40,688 nucleotides of DNA, taken from Syntrophorhabdales bacterium (lineage in GTDB: Bacteria; Desulfobacterota; Syntrophorhabdia; Syntrophorhabdales; WCHB1-27). The position numbers and the translations under genes were made by a program. Numbering within the stretch: the stretch's first letter is position 1; every line of letters begins with the position of its first letter. A model generated the notes under the pieces. That model searched no databases and was not told the origin of the DNA. It saw only the letters and a list, made by a program, of their open reading frames with translations. Of the stretch, positions 1 to 8,596 are shown piece after piece. The stretch is taken from positions 1 through 40,688 of the forward strand of contig DATKNH010000173.1 of the NCBI GenBank assembly GCA_035541455.1. Reading direction: 5' to 3'.

Positions 1-1
1 C

Positions 2-586
2 CTGGCTAATCTGAAGAATGTGGTAGCCATCAAGTTGACGCAGCCAATGAATCTCGTTACCGCATTTCAGGTTTGCGAACGTCTGAGTGATCGGCTGCTC
101 GTGGGACCCGTCAACCTGGACTTCGTTCCCGTCCTTGCAAAATATTATGGGGTGCAGTGGAGCGGCCAGTGGTGCGTTGAGGCTGTGCAATCGCCCGACA
201 ACCCTTACGCCGTTGAGTTCATGAATCTTCTGAATGATCATCGCTACGAAGACGCCATAAAGGTCTATTGGTGCCTTGAGCCTGCCCTCAAGGCTTTCTA
301 TACTCTACAGGCTCCCCTCATTCTTAAAGGAGGCCACCCGTGGTGCCATATGAAATACTATCAATGGTGCGGCGGCGGCAATGGCGGCCTTATCCGGGAT
401 TTGCATGAACCGGTCGAACGGGTTCCCGTGCTTACTGAAAACGACCGGAAGAAGATCAAGGACGCCTACAGAAGAGCGGGAATAGTACCAACCGGTTCAC
501 CGGAGGAAGAATTTATCGTGGGCAGGGCTGCTTTTTCCCGAGGCACAAGGCGTAATGATCTGGATCGAACACCTCTTTACGCGTAA
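2..586 (+). CDS. DapA/dihydrodipicolinate synthase-family protein, 5' end outside window
   Basis: This is the C-terminal part of a TIM-barrel lyase/synthase of the DapA family (class I aldolases that form a Schiff base with pyruvate or a related keto acid). The frame is open to the first base, so the gene starts before the window; a GTG at 20 is internal. The segment VVAIKLTQ holds the lysine (codon 32-34) in the position of the Schiff-base lysine. The rest matches the family's C-terminal helices, with GPVNLDF and then an LKGGHPW stretch. About 194 residues are visible. The substrate cannot be read from this part. The TRAP transporter genes 84 bases downstream on the same strand, with a GntR regulator after them, suggest a catabolic enzyme for an imported organic or sugar acid rather than lysine synthesis; that is inference. 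Confidence 0.8.
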   Translation: MANLKNVVAIKLTQPMNLVTAFQVCERLSDRLLVGPVNLDFVPVLAKYYGVQWSGQWCVEAVQSPDNPYAVEFMNLLNDHRYEDAIKVYWCLEPALKAFYTLQAPLILKGGHPWCHMKYYQWCGGGNGGLIRDLHEPVERVPVLTENDRKKIKDAYRRAGIVPTGSPEEEFIVGRAAFSRGTRRNDLDRTPLYA

Positions 587-670
587 CGTTTTGCGCATGG
601 TCAGGTACGGCTGAGTCAGTCGGAAACGTTCAATGCGCTGGGATAGCATACTAGAATACGGAGGTTAACT

Positions 671-1690
671 ATGGGAAGGCAAGTGCATGGCTTTATCGCA
701 ATTGCAGTGTTTGTTCTCGCAGTTTTCTGTTCTGTAAGCCACCTGCCGGCCGCAGGCGCTGAGAGCGGACCAGCAGTACTCCGCTTTGCTGGTTGGCATC
801 CAATCGAGCATCATTGCACCAGAGGTCAAGAGCTTTACGCGAAGCTCGTTATGGAAAAAACGAAGAAGGTAACAATTGAGGTGTATCCATCAAGCCAGCT
901 GTTCAGCGACAAGGACATGGTGAGGGCCGTCCAGACCGGGGCGGTCGAAATAGGCGTCATCCCGACGGGGCTTGTGACAGGCCAGATACCTCTCCTGCTG
1001 GTTTTCGATATACCCTTTCTTTTTCGAGGCCGTGAACACTATCACCGGTGGCTTGATGACCCGGAAGTGAGCCAGGCTATCAACGTGGAGTTTGAGAAAA
1101 GAGGGTACCATATTCTCTATTGGATGGATTTTGGCTCTTTTGGCATCGCTTCAACAAAGCCGCTGAAGACAATCGAGGATTTTAAGGGCAAGAGAATCAG
1201 GGCGCCGGGCGAGATGATGGTGGAAGGCGTACGGGCGCTGGGGGCAGCGCCAACGATGATTGGGAGCGGTGAGGTCTACATGGCTCTGCAGCGAAATACC
1301 ATAGACGCCGCCATTTCAGGCTGGACATCTCTGCTCGAAAGGAAGTACTACGAGGTCAGTAAACACCTCATTGATGCGAACTATGGCATGGGGTTCTTCC
1401 CCATTACTATAAACAAGAAGACGTGGGAGAGCTTGCCGAAGGATGTGCAGAGCATCATGACTCAGGCCGCCGTCGAAGCTCAAAGCTGGGGACGGAAGGA
1501 GTGCCAGAAATCGGACCTCCAGGACCTCGAGCAGCTCAAGAAGAAGGGTATGCAGTACTACCTGGTTCCCGAAAAAGAACGAGAACGGTGGGTCGCGGCA
1601 ACAAAACCCTGCGTGGAACTTTTCCTGAAGCGTGTCGGCGATCAGGATAAAGGAAAGAAGTTACTGGAAAAGGCGCAGCAGATGAAATGA
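671..1690 (+). CDS. dctP: TRAP transporter solute-binding protein, DctP family
   Basis: This is a periplasmic binding protein of a tripartite ATP-independent periplasmic (TRAP) transporter, 339 residues, the usual DctP length. Residues 1-30 form a signal peptide with a long hydrophobic core ending near AAGAES. The mature part has the family's order: an early FAGWHPIEHH segment, LFSDKDMVRAVQTGAVEIG, and KPLKTIEDFKGKRIRAPG, which carries the conserved arginine region that binds the substrate carboxylate. A good ribosome binding site (GGAGG at 660-664) precedes the ATG. The stop codon overlaps the start of the DctQM gene (ATGA), so the two are translationally coupled. TRAP systems bring in C4-dicarboxylates, keto acids, sialic acid and similar acids; the ligand here is unknown. 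Confidence 0.93.
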   Translation: MGRQVHGFIAIAVFVLAVFCSVSHLPAAGAESGPAVLRFAGWHPIEHHCTRGQELYAKLVMEKTKKVTIEVYPSSQLFSDKDMVRAVQTGAVEIGVIPTGLVTGQIPLLLVFDIPFLFRGREHYHRWLDDPEVSQAINVEFEKRGYHILYWMDFGSFGIASTKPLKTIEDFKGKRIRAPGEMMVEGVRALGAAPTMIGSGEVYMALQRNTIDAAISGWTSLLERKYYEVSKHLIDANYGMGFFPITINKKTWESLPKDVQSIMTQAAVEAQSWGRKECQKSDLQDLEQLKKKGMQYYLVPEKERERWVAATKPCVELFLKRVGDQDKGKKLLEKAQQMK

Positions 1691-3645
1691 AAGCGAATGC
1701 GGACATGGGCGGTATGAGCAGCAACACCGGCGCACCGGCCAAGCGTGCAGGCTTGAGCAGCTACCTGGACAAAGTCAGCCGGGGGTTTGGTCTCCTGAGT
1801 GGCGCCCTGCTTATTGTGATGGCCGCATTGGGCAGCTTCGAAGTAATCATGAGGTATTTTTTCAACTCGCCTACCGTCTGGGTCTTCGAAACCTCAATCT
1901 ATCTTGTCATAGCCAGCAGCTTCCTCGCCCTTGGGTACGTTATGGTCGAGAACGCCCACGTGAGGGTCGATTCTTTAGTAAACCATCTTTCGGGCCGTAC
2001 CGCTCTGGCACTGGAGCTGTGCACGTCCCTTGTCGCGTTGCTCTATCTGCTTGTCCTTGTCTGGCAGAGTGCCCGTATCACTTCTACTCTCTATGAAACA
2101 TGGGAGGTATCCCCGACCGTTATGAAGATACCTCTCGTTATTCCAAACGCAGTGATTGTCTTCGGCAGTTTCTTGCTCACCTCACAGTTCATTCGGCACA
2201 TGATCACATTGTTTGTAAAACTGACCGGGCTCTCCGGAGCCGGGAGTGCTACCGACAATCCACCTTCCGGACGAAGGCACGTTCCGGCGAGCCCCTTGCT
2301 CGTTCCAACGGTCTTCCTCGTCCTCCTCGCTGGATCGCTTGTCCTTCTCAAGACAAATGTCTACGCGGGTCTCCTGATTTTGTTTGTTGTGCTCCTTTTC
2401 AGCGGCATGCCTGTTTCATTTGCCCTGGGGCTCTTCGGCGTTTTCGGGCTCTATCTTCTTTTTGGCGGGGCCCGTATGCTGGTCCAGGTGCCCGTTGTTG
2501 CCTACTCGACCGTTGATTCACCCATTATCGCAGCGCTTCCCCTTTTCGCCGTCACAAGCAACATACTGCGAAACGGAAAGATTGGCAGCAGGATCTACGA
2601 GTTTGCAAATGTGCTTGTACGCCACCTGCCCGGAGGGTTGGCTATCGCCTCCATCATCTTCTGTTGTCTCTTTGCTGCAATGACGGGGTCGAGCGTGGCG
2701 GTTGCGGCAACGGTGACCTTGATAGCGCTCCCTGAGATGCAGGCGAGGGGGTATAGCCGGAGATTTACCGTCGGTCTTCTCGCCGGTGGTGGAACCCTTG
2801 GTATTCTTTTTCCACCCAGCTTACCCCTGATGCTCTACGGTGCGATGACAGGCGAATCGTTGGGCTCCCTTTTTCTGGGGACGTTGATCCCGGGTCTGAT
2901 ACTGGCCGCCATGTTTTGCGCGTATGTAGCAATAGTGGCCGGCCGAGACCGGAACATCGCCAGAGAGCCCAGGGCTTCCTTCGGGGAGATCGCACGAGCT
3001 ACAAGACGGGCGGCAGGGGGGCTTGTCACCATTATAGTGATCATCGGCGGGATTTATTCCGGGATCTTTACCCCCACAGAATCCGGAAGCATAGCCGTAA
3101 TATACACCGCACTGCTGTGCCTCTTTATTTACCGTACTCTTGACATCAGGGGGCTGAAGGAATCGATTCTCGAATCAGCGAGAATCAACGCGATGATTGT
3201 CTTCATTATCATAGGTGCCAATGTTACGGGTCAGGTAGTGCTCATGTCGCGTATCCCGAACAACCTCCTTTTTCTCATCACCAACGCAGATGTCCCTTCA
3301 TGGCTCGTGATCGCGCTCATCAATGTCTTTCTGATTGTATTGGGCGGACCCTTGGAGGCCCTTACTATTCTTGTCATTACGCTGCCGATCCTGTATCCCC
3401 TCGTAACGGGGCTCGGTTTCAGCGGACTTTGGTTTGCGGTCATTATGATGATCAATATGGAACTCGCGCTCATTTCGCCACCGGAGGGGCTGAATCTTTT
3501 CATCATGCAGGATCTGTCAAAAGCCACGGCAGGGGAGGTTTCGCGCGGCGTCGTGCCGTACCTGATTATCATAGCGCTCTTCTTGGTTTTGATTTCACTC
3601 TTTCCTGTACTGACAACCTGGCTTCCGGGGCTGTTTGTTTCTTGA
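1687..3645 (+). CDS. dctM: TRAP transporter fused permease, DctQM
   Basis: This is an inner-membrane TRAP permease of 652 residues in which the small DctQ and large DctM subunits are one chain. Residues about 30-185 are the four-helix DctQ part, including a VFETSIYLVIASSFLALGY segment. A hydrophilic linker (about 185-200) joins it to a DctM domain of about 450 residues with many membrane helices and typical DctM stretches such as FAAMTGSSVAVAA and LFPPSLPLMLYG. Sodium-driven uptake with the DctP partner is known for the family. The ATG overlaps the dctP stop by four bases. QM fusions are well known (for example in sialic acid transporters), so the fusion is not novel. The DapA-family gene and the GntR gene on either side suggest one regulated catabolic unit. 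Confidence 0.93.
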   Translation: MKANADMGGMSSNTGAPAKRAGLSSYLDKVSRGFGLLSGALLIVMAALGSFEVIMRYFFNSPTVWVFETSIYLVIASSFLALGYVMVENAHVRVDSLVNHLSGRTALALELCTSLVALLYLLVLVWQSARITSTLYETWEVSPTVMKIPLVIPNAVIVFGSFLLTSQFIRHMITLFVKLTGLSGAGSATDNPPSGRRHVPASPLLVPTVFLVLLAGSLVLLKTNVYAGLLILFVVLLFSGMPVSFALGLFGVFGLYLLFGGARMLVQVPVVAYSTVDSPIIAALPLFAVTSNILRNGKIGSRIYEFANVLVRHLPGGLAIASIIFCCLFAAMTGSSVAVAATVTLIALPEMQARGYSRRFTVGLLAGGGTLGILFPPSLPLMLYGAMTGESLGSLFLGTLIPGLILAAMFCAYVAIVAGRDRNIAREPRASFGEIARATRRAAGGLVTIIVIIGGIYSGIFTPTESGSIAVIYTALLCLFIYRTLDIRGLKESILESARINAMIVFIIIGANVTGQVVLMSRIPNNLLFLITNADVPSWLVIALINVFLIVLGGPLEALTILVITLPILYPLVTGLGFSGLWFAVIMMINMELALISPPEGLNLFIMQDLSKATAGEVSRGVVPYLIIIALFLVLISLFPVLTTWLPGLFVS

Positions 3646-3683
3646 GGTGAATGATTTTATTTGGGCTTAGTCGTTTGATACGC

Positions 3684-3701
3684 TTGTAAACTAACCGGTT
3701 A
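3684..3701. promoter_or_regulatory. Candidate GntR operator upstream of the regulator gene
   Basis: The 71-base gap before the GntR gene holds two short symmetric sequences side by side: TTGTAAACTA (3684-3693), which fits the TNGT-N2-ACNA half-site pattern seen for FCD-type GntR regulators, and the perfect 10-base palindrome TAACCGGTTA (3692-3701). Their position 16-33 bases before the start codon would suit autoregulation. This is pattern matching only. Confidence 0.3.
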
Positions 3702-3716
3702 TGAGGTCTTGAACAT

Positions 3717-4451
3717 ATGAAAGAGCGAAAACACGTAGCGAGTACAACAACCTCAAAATATGGAAGTGTCACAAGTCCCATCAAATACCAGACGCTTAAC
3801 GATATCGCATACGAGAACATCAGAGAGCGGATTACAAATTTAACGATTCGACCGGGAGAACAACTGGTAGAACAAAGACTGGCTGAAGATCTGGGCATCA
3901 GCAAATCGCCGATACGCGAAGCCTTCAGGCAACTCGAGAAGACGGGACTTGTCTATCTTGTTCCTCATAAAGGGTGCTTCGTTTCCCCTTTGAGTCTTAA
4001 CGAGTTCAAGGAGGCACTTCAGTTCAGAGAGATTCTTGAGGTGCACTCCCTTTCTGTCGGCCTGCCACACTATTCCGACCAGGATGTGCTGGATATCCAG
4101 AAAGCGGAACGAGCGGCGGAAAGGAAACTTGCCCAGGGGAATAAAGAGGCAGCCTCGGAGTTTCATCTAAAAGTGCATACGTTGATCGTCGAGAAAGCGG
4201 GCAATTCATTAGTTGAGAAGGCTTACAAGGAATTGCTCGAGTTCACCCTCAGGCGGTATGTTGTCCTTGCCCTGAGGCAGTCCTCATCCATAGCTGAAAC
4301 CTGGGCTGACGAACATCACCGGGCACTGTTTCATGCGATTGAGAAACGAGACGTGGGTCTTGCAGCTAAGGCACTGCAGAAACACCTACGGAGTATCGGC
4401 GAACAGCGAACTATGCTCGATACGATTAAGCGCTATAGCGCTCACAGGTAA
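3717..4451 (+). CDS. GntR-family transcriptional regulator, FCD (FadR/VanR) type
   Basis: This is a DNA-binding regulator of 244 residues. Residues about 25-88 form the winged helix-turn-helix of the GntR family (AYENIRERITNLTIRPGEQL, then LAEDLGISKSPIREAFRQLE with the conserved PxREA motif, and the wing LVPHKGCFVSPLS). Residues about 92-220 are the all-helical FCD ligand-binding domain, with conserved acidic and histidine positions (FREILEVHS, FHLKVHTLI, EHHRALFHAIEKRD) that in relatives bind a metal and an acid ligand. It lies just after the TRAP genes on the same strand, so it probably senses the transported acid or a breakdown product and controls the module. A GAGG at 3703-3706 is a plausible ribosome binding site. 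Confidence 0.92.
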   Translation: MKERKHVASTTTSKYGSVTSPIKYQTLNDIAYENIRERITNLTIRPGEQLVEQRLAEDLGISKSPIREAFRQLEKTGLVYLVPHKGCFVSPLSLNEFKEALQFREILEVHSLSVGLPHYSDQDVLDIQKAERAAERKLAQGNKEAASEFHLKVHTLIVEKAGNSLVEKAYKELLEFTLRRYVVLALRQSSSIAETWADEHHRALFHAIEKRDVGLAAKALQKHLRSIGEQRTMLDTIKRYSAHR

Positions 4452-4503
4452 CTAAGACCAAGGTAAGGATCGGAATATCGCGTGCCTGACCACGATGAAA
4501 AGC

Positions 4504-5307
4504 TTATTGCAACTCCACGGCGCCCCGTAATCCGGCCCTCTGGACGGCGGCTTTTACCAGACCCTCGGCCTTTGCATCTGCGACAAACGTGCGTAAGAAA
4601 CCTATACCGGCATCACGTCCTTTCGGGATCGCAATGGATTGACGCTCAAGGCCCCAGCTGCCATCTAGCACTCTGCTGCCTGGCAAAGCATCGGCCATTT
4701 CGAACAGTGTGGGTTTGTTGGTGGCGTAAGCATCAATCTGATACTGCGCGAGCATTTCAATGCCGCTCTTCACGGTGCTTGATCGGACCACGGTGGCATT
4801 CTTCAGGTCGCGAGAGAGTGCGGCGTCCGACGAGCTGTGCTCAGTGACACCCACGCGAATCCCTGGCTGATCAATATCAGCCATACGTGTCACCCTGGAC
4901 CCTTTTGACACGAGGTAGCCAAGTTCGATATCAAGATACGGCGGTGTAAAGTCCATATCTTTCGCACGCGCGGCTGTGGCGTTGGTAAAGGCAACATCTA
5001 CCTTGCCCGCCTTCACGGCCTCGAGCACCTCAGCATTTTTTGAAAACACAACCGGCTCGTAAGGCACTCCAAGGCGTTTGGCCAGTTCCTTGCCGAGTTC
5101 ATACCCTACCCCCTTGGGTTCGACGGCTGGATTATCGCGGATATAGGAAGTGGGCGTACCAGGATAGAGTCCGGCGCGCAGCTTCCCGGTCGGAGCCAGA
5201 ACCTGACGCAGCTCTGCGCTTGGCATTGCGGTGGTACTCGCGTAGCCGGCTGAAAGCGCCGTGACGACGGCTATCAGCAGGACGATCGGTCTCAAGATTA
5301 TTCTCAT
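4504..5307 (-). CDS. ABC transporter substrate-binding protein, family 3 (amino acid type)
   Basis: This is a periplasmic binding protein of 267 residues, SBP_bac_3 family, whose members usually bind polar amino acids or small organic ligands. A signal peptide covers residues 1-28 (hydrophobic core LLIAVVTALSAGYAS). The two-lobed fold is shown by GKLRAGLYPGTPTSY, the GVGYELGKELAKRLG segment, the AGKVDVAFTNATAARAKDMD motif and a second-lobe IRVGVTEHSSSDAAL segment. The start codon is only three bases after the stop of the upstream Bug-family gene, so the two probably form one transcript. No ABC permease or ATPase gene is near. It may serve a transporter elsewhere or act as a ligand sensor; the sequence does not decide. 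Confidence 0.88.
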   Translation of the reverse strand: MRIILRPIVLLIAVVTALSAGYASTTAMPSAELRQVLAPTGKLRAGLYPGTPTSYIRDNPAVEPKGVGYELGKELAKRLGVPYEPVVFSKNAEVLEAVKAGKVDVAFTNATAARAKDMDFTPPYLDIELGYLVSKGSRVTRMADIDQPGIRVGVTEHSSSDAALSRDLKNATVVRSSTVKSGIEMLAQYQIDAYATNKPTLFEMADALPGSRVLDGSWGLERQSIAIPKGRDAGIGFLRTFVADAKAEGLVKAAVQRAGLRGAVELQ

Positions 5308-5310
5308 GAC

Positions 5311-6306
5311 TTAATCTGCCTTGATATTGGCTTTCTTGATGACTGTTGACCATTTTACGGTTTCAGACTTAATGAACACACCAAATTCATCCGCGCTGCT
5401 CGGCGTGACCGTCGCGCCCATTTCGCCCATTTTTGCGACAACCGCGGGGTCTGCAAGGGCGGATCGAAGCGCACTATTCAATTTGGCAATGATCTCCGGG
5501 GACATGCCCTTCGGGCCAACCAGACCCCACCACACCGATGCAGAACTTCCTGGCAAGCGCAAAGAAGTTACGGTCGGTACAGATGGAAACAGAGATATCG
5601 TCTGCTTGTCCATTGCTGCGATAGGTCGCAATTTCTTAGCCTTGATATGCGAAACAACTTCAAGAGGATTTATGCACATGAAGGAGATTCGCTCGCCAAG
5701 AAGATCGTTAATTGCGGGGGCACCACCTTTATAGGGAATATGCAGGGCATCAAAACCTGCCTCTGATTTTAGTAATTCACTGGCGAGATGGCCCGAGCTT
5801 CCGTTGCCGGCTGATCCGTAAGTCAGTTTGTCGGGATTCGCCTTTCCGAAGGCAATCATGTCCTGCAAGGTTCTGAATTGGGAGTTCTCAGGCACCACAA
5901 CGACCAGGGGAGCGTATGCGATTTTGCCGATAGGTATCAAATCACGTGCCGGGTCAAAAGTCATATTGCTAAACAGCGCCGGATTGCACGCCAAGGTGTT
6001 GGATGCGGTCAACAACGTGTACCCGTCCGATTTCGATCGAGCCACTATATCCATGCCTATATTAGTGGCGGCACCCGGACGGTTATCTACGATGATAGGT
6101 TGTTTAAGTTTCTCGCCCATTTTGTGACTTACAAGTCGAGTGACAATATCGACTCCACCGCCGGGCGCATAGGGAACAACAACATAAATCGGTTTACCTG
6201 GAAAGGTTTCCTGTGCGTGAATTGCAGAAATAGGGAACACCGTGAGCGCTATTGCCAGTGCGATACTCTTCCACAAAACGGGATACGCTCTACAAAAATC
6301 TTTCAT
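5311..6306 (-). CDS. Tripartite tricarboxylate transporter binding protein, Bug/TctC family
   Basis: This is a periplasmic binding protein of 331 residues, the normal Bug length. It has a signal peptide (about 1-31, ending ISAIHAQ). The family's first-lobe signature is YVVVPYAPGGGVDIVTRL, followed by VDNRPGAATNIGMD, the HIPYKGGAPAINDLLGERI motif and a WWGLVGPKGMSPEIIAKLN segment near the C terminus. Bug proteins bind carboxylates such as citrate, glutarate or aromatic acids and normally feed the TctAB permease, but many genomes carry orphan copies. No tctA or tctB is in the window. It is probably the first gene of a two-gene transcript with the family 3 binding protein. No strong ribosome binding site precedes the ATG, so the exact start is open. 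Confidence 0.92.
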   Translation of the reverse strand: MKDFCRAYPVLWKSIALAIALTVFPISAIHAQETFPGKPIYVVVPYAPGGGVDIVTRLVSHKMGEKLKQPIIVDNRPGAATNIGMDIVARSKSDGYTLLTASNTLACNPALFSNMTFDPARDLIPIGKIAYAPLVVVVPENSQFRTLQDMIAFGKANPDKLTYGSAGNGSSGHLASELLKSEAGFDALHIPYKGGAPAINDLLGERISFMCINPLEVVSHIKAKKLRPIAAMDKQTISLFPSVPTVTSLRLPGSSASVWWGLVGPKGMSPEIIAKLNSALRSALADPAVVAKMGEMGATVTPSSADEFGVFIKSETVKWSTVIKKANIKAD

Positions 6307-6485
6307 ATATGTTTTCTTGATTTAATCTATCCCTGGGGTCCACGTTTTCCGCTATCTTACTCCCTGATGACCCATGAGGCAAGACAAAAAGCGCCTGATA
6401 GTGATGCATGGTACATACTTACCGGGTAATCGAGAAACAACTCGTCCCAGCCAGGGAAATTGAAAGTCTGAACGGGGGGTTGACC

Positions 6486-6902
6486 TCACAAAGGAGCGTC
6501 ATCTCCTGCCTCTCCCACGAATGGTTGAGCCCTTGGAGGGGCAGGTTTGAGGTCTATGCTGACGCGTTCGGGGACAAGACGGCCCTCGGCTCCGGAGATG
6601 TGGTCAATCGCCCAGCAGATCAGGCCCCCGGGCATCAATATATTTCCTGCCGTGGCCCCGGACACAACGGACCGGACCGGCAGGTTGACCGTTTCGTAGC
6701 CCTCTTTTTCGATAGTGAGGAGATCATCTTTCTTGCGTTTGAGCGTGAGTGCGCACGGGGTAGTGCACTCGGTGCCGTCCGCCGCCCTGACTCGCGCCCC
6801 AGCCGGGCTGGTCGCGCAGGCTATGTTCTGGGAGGTCCCGTGCGTTATCATCCCGCAGGCTGCCAGGGTAGCCAGCGCCAAAAGCAAAAACAAAACTTTC
6901 AT
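6486..6902 (-). CDS. PEGA-domain lipoprotein
   Basis: This is a small predicted lipoprotein of 138 residues. The N terminus is a lipoprotein signal with lipobox LAAC and acylated Cys16. Residues about 27-75 look like a PEGA domain: TSPAGARVRAADGTECTTPC, then ALTLKRKKDDLLTIEKEGYE, the beta-rich unit found on surface-exposed lipoproteins. A glycine-rich hydrophobic stretch follows (GATAGNILMPGGLICWAIDH), common in this family. The role is unknown; relatives sit in the cell envelope. It faces the same way as the MFS exporter gene upstream but 197 bases separate them, so it is probably transcribed on its own. Confidence 0.8.
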   Translation of the reverse strand: MKVLFLLLALATLAACGMITHGTSQNIACATSPAGARVRAADGTECTTPCALTLKRKKDDLLTIEKEGYETVNLPVRSVVSGATAGNILMPGGLICWAIDHISGAEGRLVPERVSIDLKPAPPRAQPFVGEAGDDAPL

Positions 6903-7065
6903 CTCAGTCCCCTTTTAGGCCGGATACGATACCAACATGTGAGGGTTAAGGTAATACACGGGCGATGCCGTGTCAATGCAAAGCAGAAAGCGACTGCGGG
7001 CCCTTTTGGCGTCGGTGCCAATCGGCATGTTATGCGCGGTCGGAAGAGAGCGCCGGACGCATGTC

Positions 7066-7079
7066 CGTCCGTACGGACG
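7066..7079. other. 14-base perfect palindrome after the MFS exporter gene
   Basis: CGTCCGTACGGACG is a perfect palindrome 21 bases past the MFS stop codon, in the 197-base gap before the PEGA gene. It could be an operator for the PEGA gene or part of an mRNA 3' end. No T-run follows it on the minus strand, so it is not a typical intrinsic terminator. Confidence 0.3.
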
Positions 7080-7099
7080 TTTCATATGTACGGATTCTT

Positions 7100-8473
7100 T
7101 CAAGCTGCCGTTTGTATCCGTTCTCCCTTCCCGCTGGGCATAAGAAACACAAGAGGCAGCGACGACAGAAGGAGGAGGCCAAAGGCGATGAAGGTGATTC
7201 TGAACCCGGTAACAGGATTCAGGCTCAGATGAAGAATAAAGGTGATGAGCGAGATGCCGAGCGCCTGGCCGACTATCCTGAACGTGCCCCTGAGCCCCAC
7301 AATCGTGGCTACTTTTTCGGGCATCAATTCAATGCAGGCGTTGTTTACCGCGGGAGTCGTAATGCCGGAGCCGATGCCTGCAATCAGGACTACGAACGAG
7401 AGTGCGCCTGCGCTGTCAAGGCGAAGTCCCCCGAGGGGGAGTCCCGGCGTCAAAAGGATCGTTGCGCCGGAGACGATGCTCAGTCCCCACACCATGGGCC
7501 AGCGGTACCCCCAGCGTCTGAGCAGAAAACTCGTCGTGGCTGACGCTGCAATGGTCCCGAGCGACCGGGGCGTCAGTATGATGCCGCTCATCAGTGTCGA
7601 GAGCCCATGCACGGAGGTGGCGTACAGGGGTATGAAGGCGAAGAGTGCGAGAATGGCGGCACCGGTGACGAGATTCATGAGGTTTGCCGCCACGAAGGGC
7701 CTCGATTGCAGGAGGGTGAGATCGAGGATGGGTCTGGCGGCGTTCTTCTCGTGACTCAGGAAGAGCTTACCCAGGACAAGGCTAATGAGTATGAGAACTG
7801 CGGCGCTGAGAAGAAAAGGAGCGGAAAAGCTCTCGCCAATGAGATTCAGCCCGAACATAAGAAAGAGTATCGCACCGCTCATTGTGACTGCACCACGTAC
7901 ATCTACGTAAGGTCGGGAACGGATCTTTGCATCCTTAAGGAGGAGCATTGTCAATCCCATCAACCCTATACCGATAGGCACGTTGATGTAGAAGATGTAG
8001 CGCCAGGAGTATCGACTCACAATCCATCCGCCCAGATTCGGTCCGATGATGCTCCCCACATTGAAGACGCTGCTGAAAAGGCCGATGACTGTTTGCCGGC
8101 TTTCGGGAAAATGGTCACTTGCCATCCCTGATGCGGTGGGAAGGAAACTCGCTCCTCCAATGCCCTGCAGGAGCCTGAATGCGATCAACGCATGGATGTT
8201 AGGTGCAAGACCGCAGGCGAGAGAACTGGCGGTGAAAAGAATAAGGGAAACGAGAAACACTTTTTTGCGGCCAAAGCTGTCACTCAAATTTCCTGCAAGC
8301 GGCATGGCCATGCATATGCCTACAGAAAACATGGACATGGTCCAGCCTGCCCACAGCACATCGGTATGCAGGTCGCGTATGAAGCTGGGGAAGGCAACCG
8401 CCACTGCAGTGCCGTCGATGGTGTACATGAGCAGCCCCAGGGACGCGGTAACAAAGACGAGGTAGCGACGCAT
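7100..8473 (-). CDS. MFS multidrug exporter, DHA2 (EmrB-like) family
   Basis: This is an inner-membrane drug/proton antiporter of 457 residues, counted from the ATG at 8473; a TTG one codon upstream is an alternative. The DHA2 signs are LDGT-like motif D1 (here MYTIDGTAVAVAFPSF), motif A after helix 2 (GNLSDSFGRKKVFL), FRLLQGIGGASFLPTASGM for motif B, and motif C in helix 5 (GLFSSVFNVGSIIGPNLGG). Length and hydropathy suit about 14 helices. It is divergent from the RND efflux operon across a 271-base gap. The substrate cannot be predicted; quinolones, dyes, bile salts and organic acids are typical for relatives. Confidence 0.9.
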   Translation of the reverse strand: MRRYLVFVTASLGLLMYTIDGTAVAVAFPSFIRDLHTDVLWAGWTMSMFSVGICMAMPLAGNLSDSFGRKKVFLVSLILFTASSLACGLAPNIHALIAFRLLQGIGGASFLPTASGMASDHFPESRQTVIGLFSSVFNVGSIIGPNLGGWIVSRYSWRYIFYINVPIGIGLMGLTMLLLKDAKIRSRPYVDVRGAVTMSGAILFLMFGLNLIGESFSAPFLLSAAVLILISLVLGKLFLSHEKNAARPILDLTLLQSRPFVAANLMNLVTGAAILALFAFIPLYATSVHGLSTLMSGIILTPRSLGTIAASATTSFLLRRWGYRWPMVWGLSIVSGATILLTPGLPLGGLRLDSAGALSFVVLIAGIGSGITTPAVNNACIELMPEKVATIVGLRGTFRIVGQALGISLITFILHLSLNPVTGFRITFIAFGLLLLSSLPLVFLMPSGKGERIQTAA

Positions 8474-8481
8474 CAACGTGG

Positions 8482-8510
8482 AGTCTACCCGATCGGGCGC
8501 AATGGGTCAA
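8482..8510 (-). promoter_or_regulatory. Possible MFS gene promoter with palindrome in the spacer
   Basis: On the minus strand, TTGACC (8510-8505) and TAGACT (8487-8482) are 17 bases apart. The perfect palindrome CCCGATCGGG (8488-8497) sits inside the spacer, where a bound repressor would block RNA polymerase. The predicted transcript start falls almost on the start codon, which would make the message nearly leaderless; this lowers confidence. Confidence 0.3.
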
Positions 8511-8540
8511 CAAAAGGGGTGATCGAGCCCCTGGTTGTTA

Positions 8541-8596
8541 TTGACAACGCTCTTTTGCTCATACTATTCTTGACTGAACCGTCCAGCCGGTATAGT
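8541..8596 (+). promoter_or_regulatory. Candidate promoter region of the RND efflux operon
   Basis: Two sigma-70-like pairs read toward the efflux operon: TTGACA (8541-8546) with TACTAT (8562-8567), and TTGACT (8570-8575) with TATAGT (8591-8596). Both have 15-base spacers, shorter than ideal. A short inverted repeat ACCG-N6-CGGT (about 8578-8593) overlaps the second pair and could bind the TetR protein encoded at the end of the operon. The remaining 148 bases to the start codon show nothing else recognisable. Confidence 0.35.

Noticed and set aside
6408-7232. Plus-strand open frame of 274 residues
   Set aside because: It is antisense to the PEGA lipoprotein and the end of the MFS gene; composition is Arg/Gly/Pro-rich and no family is recognisable.
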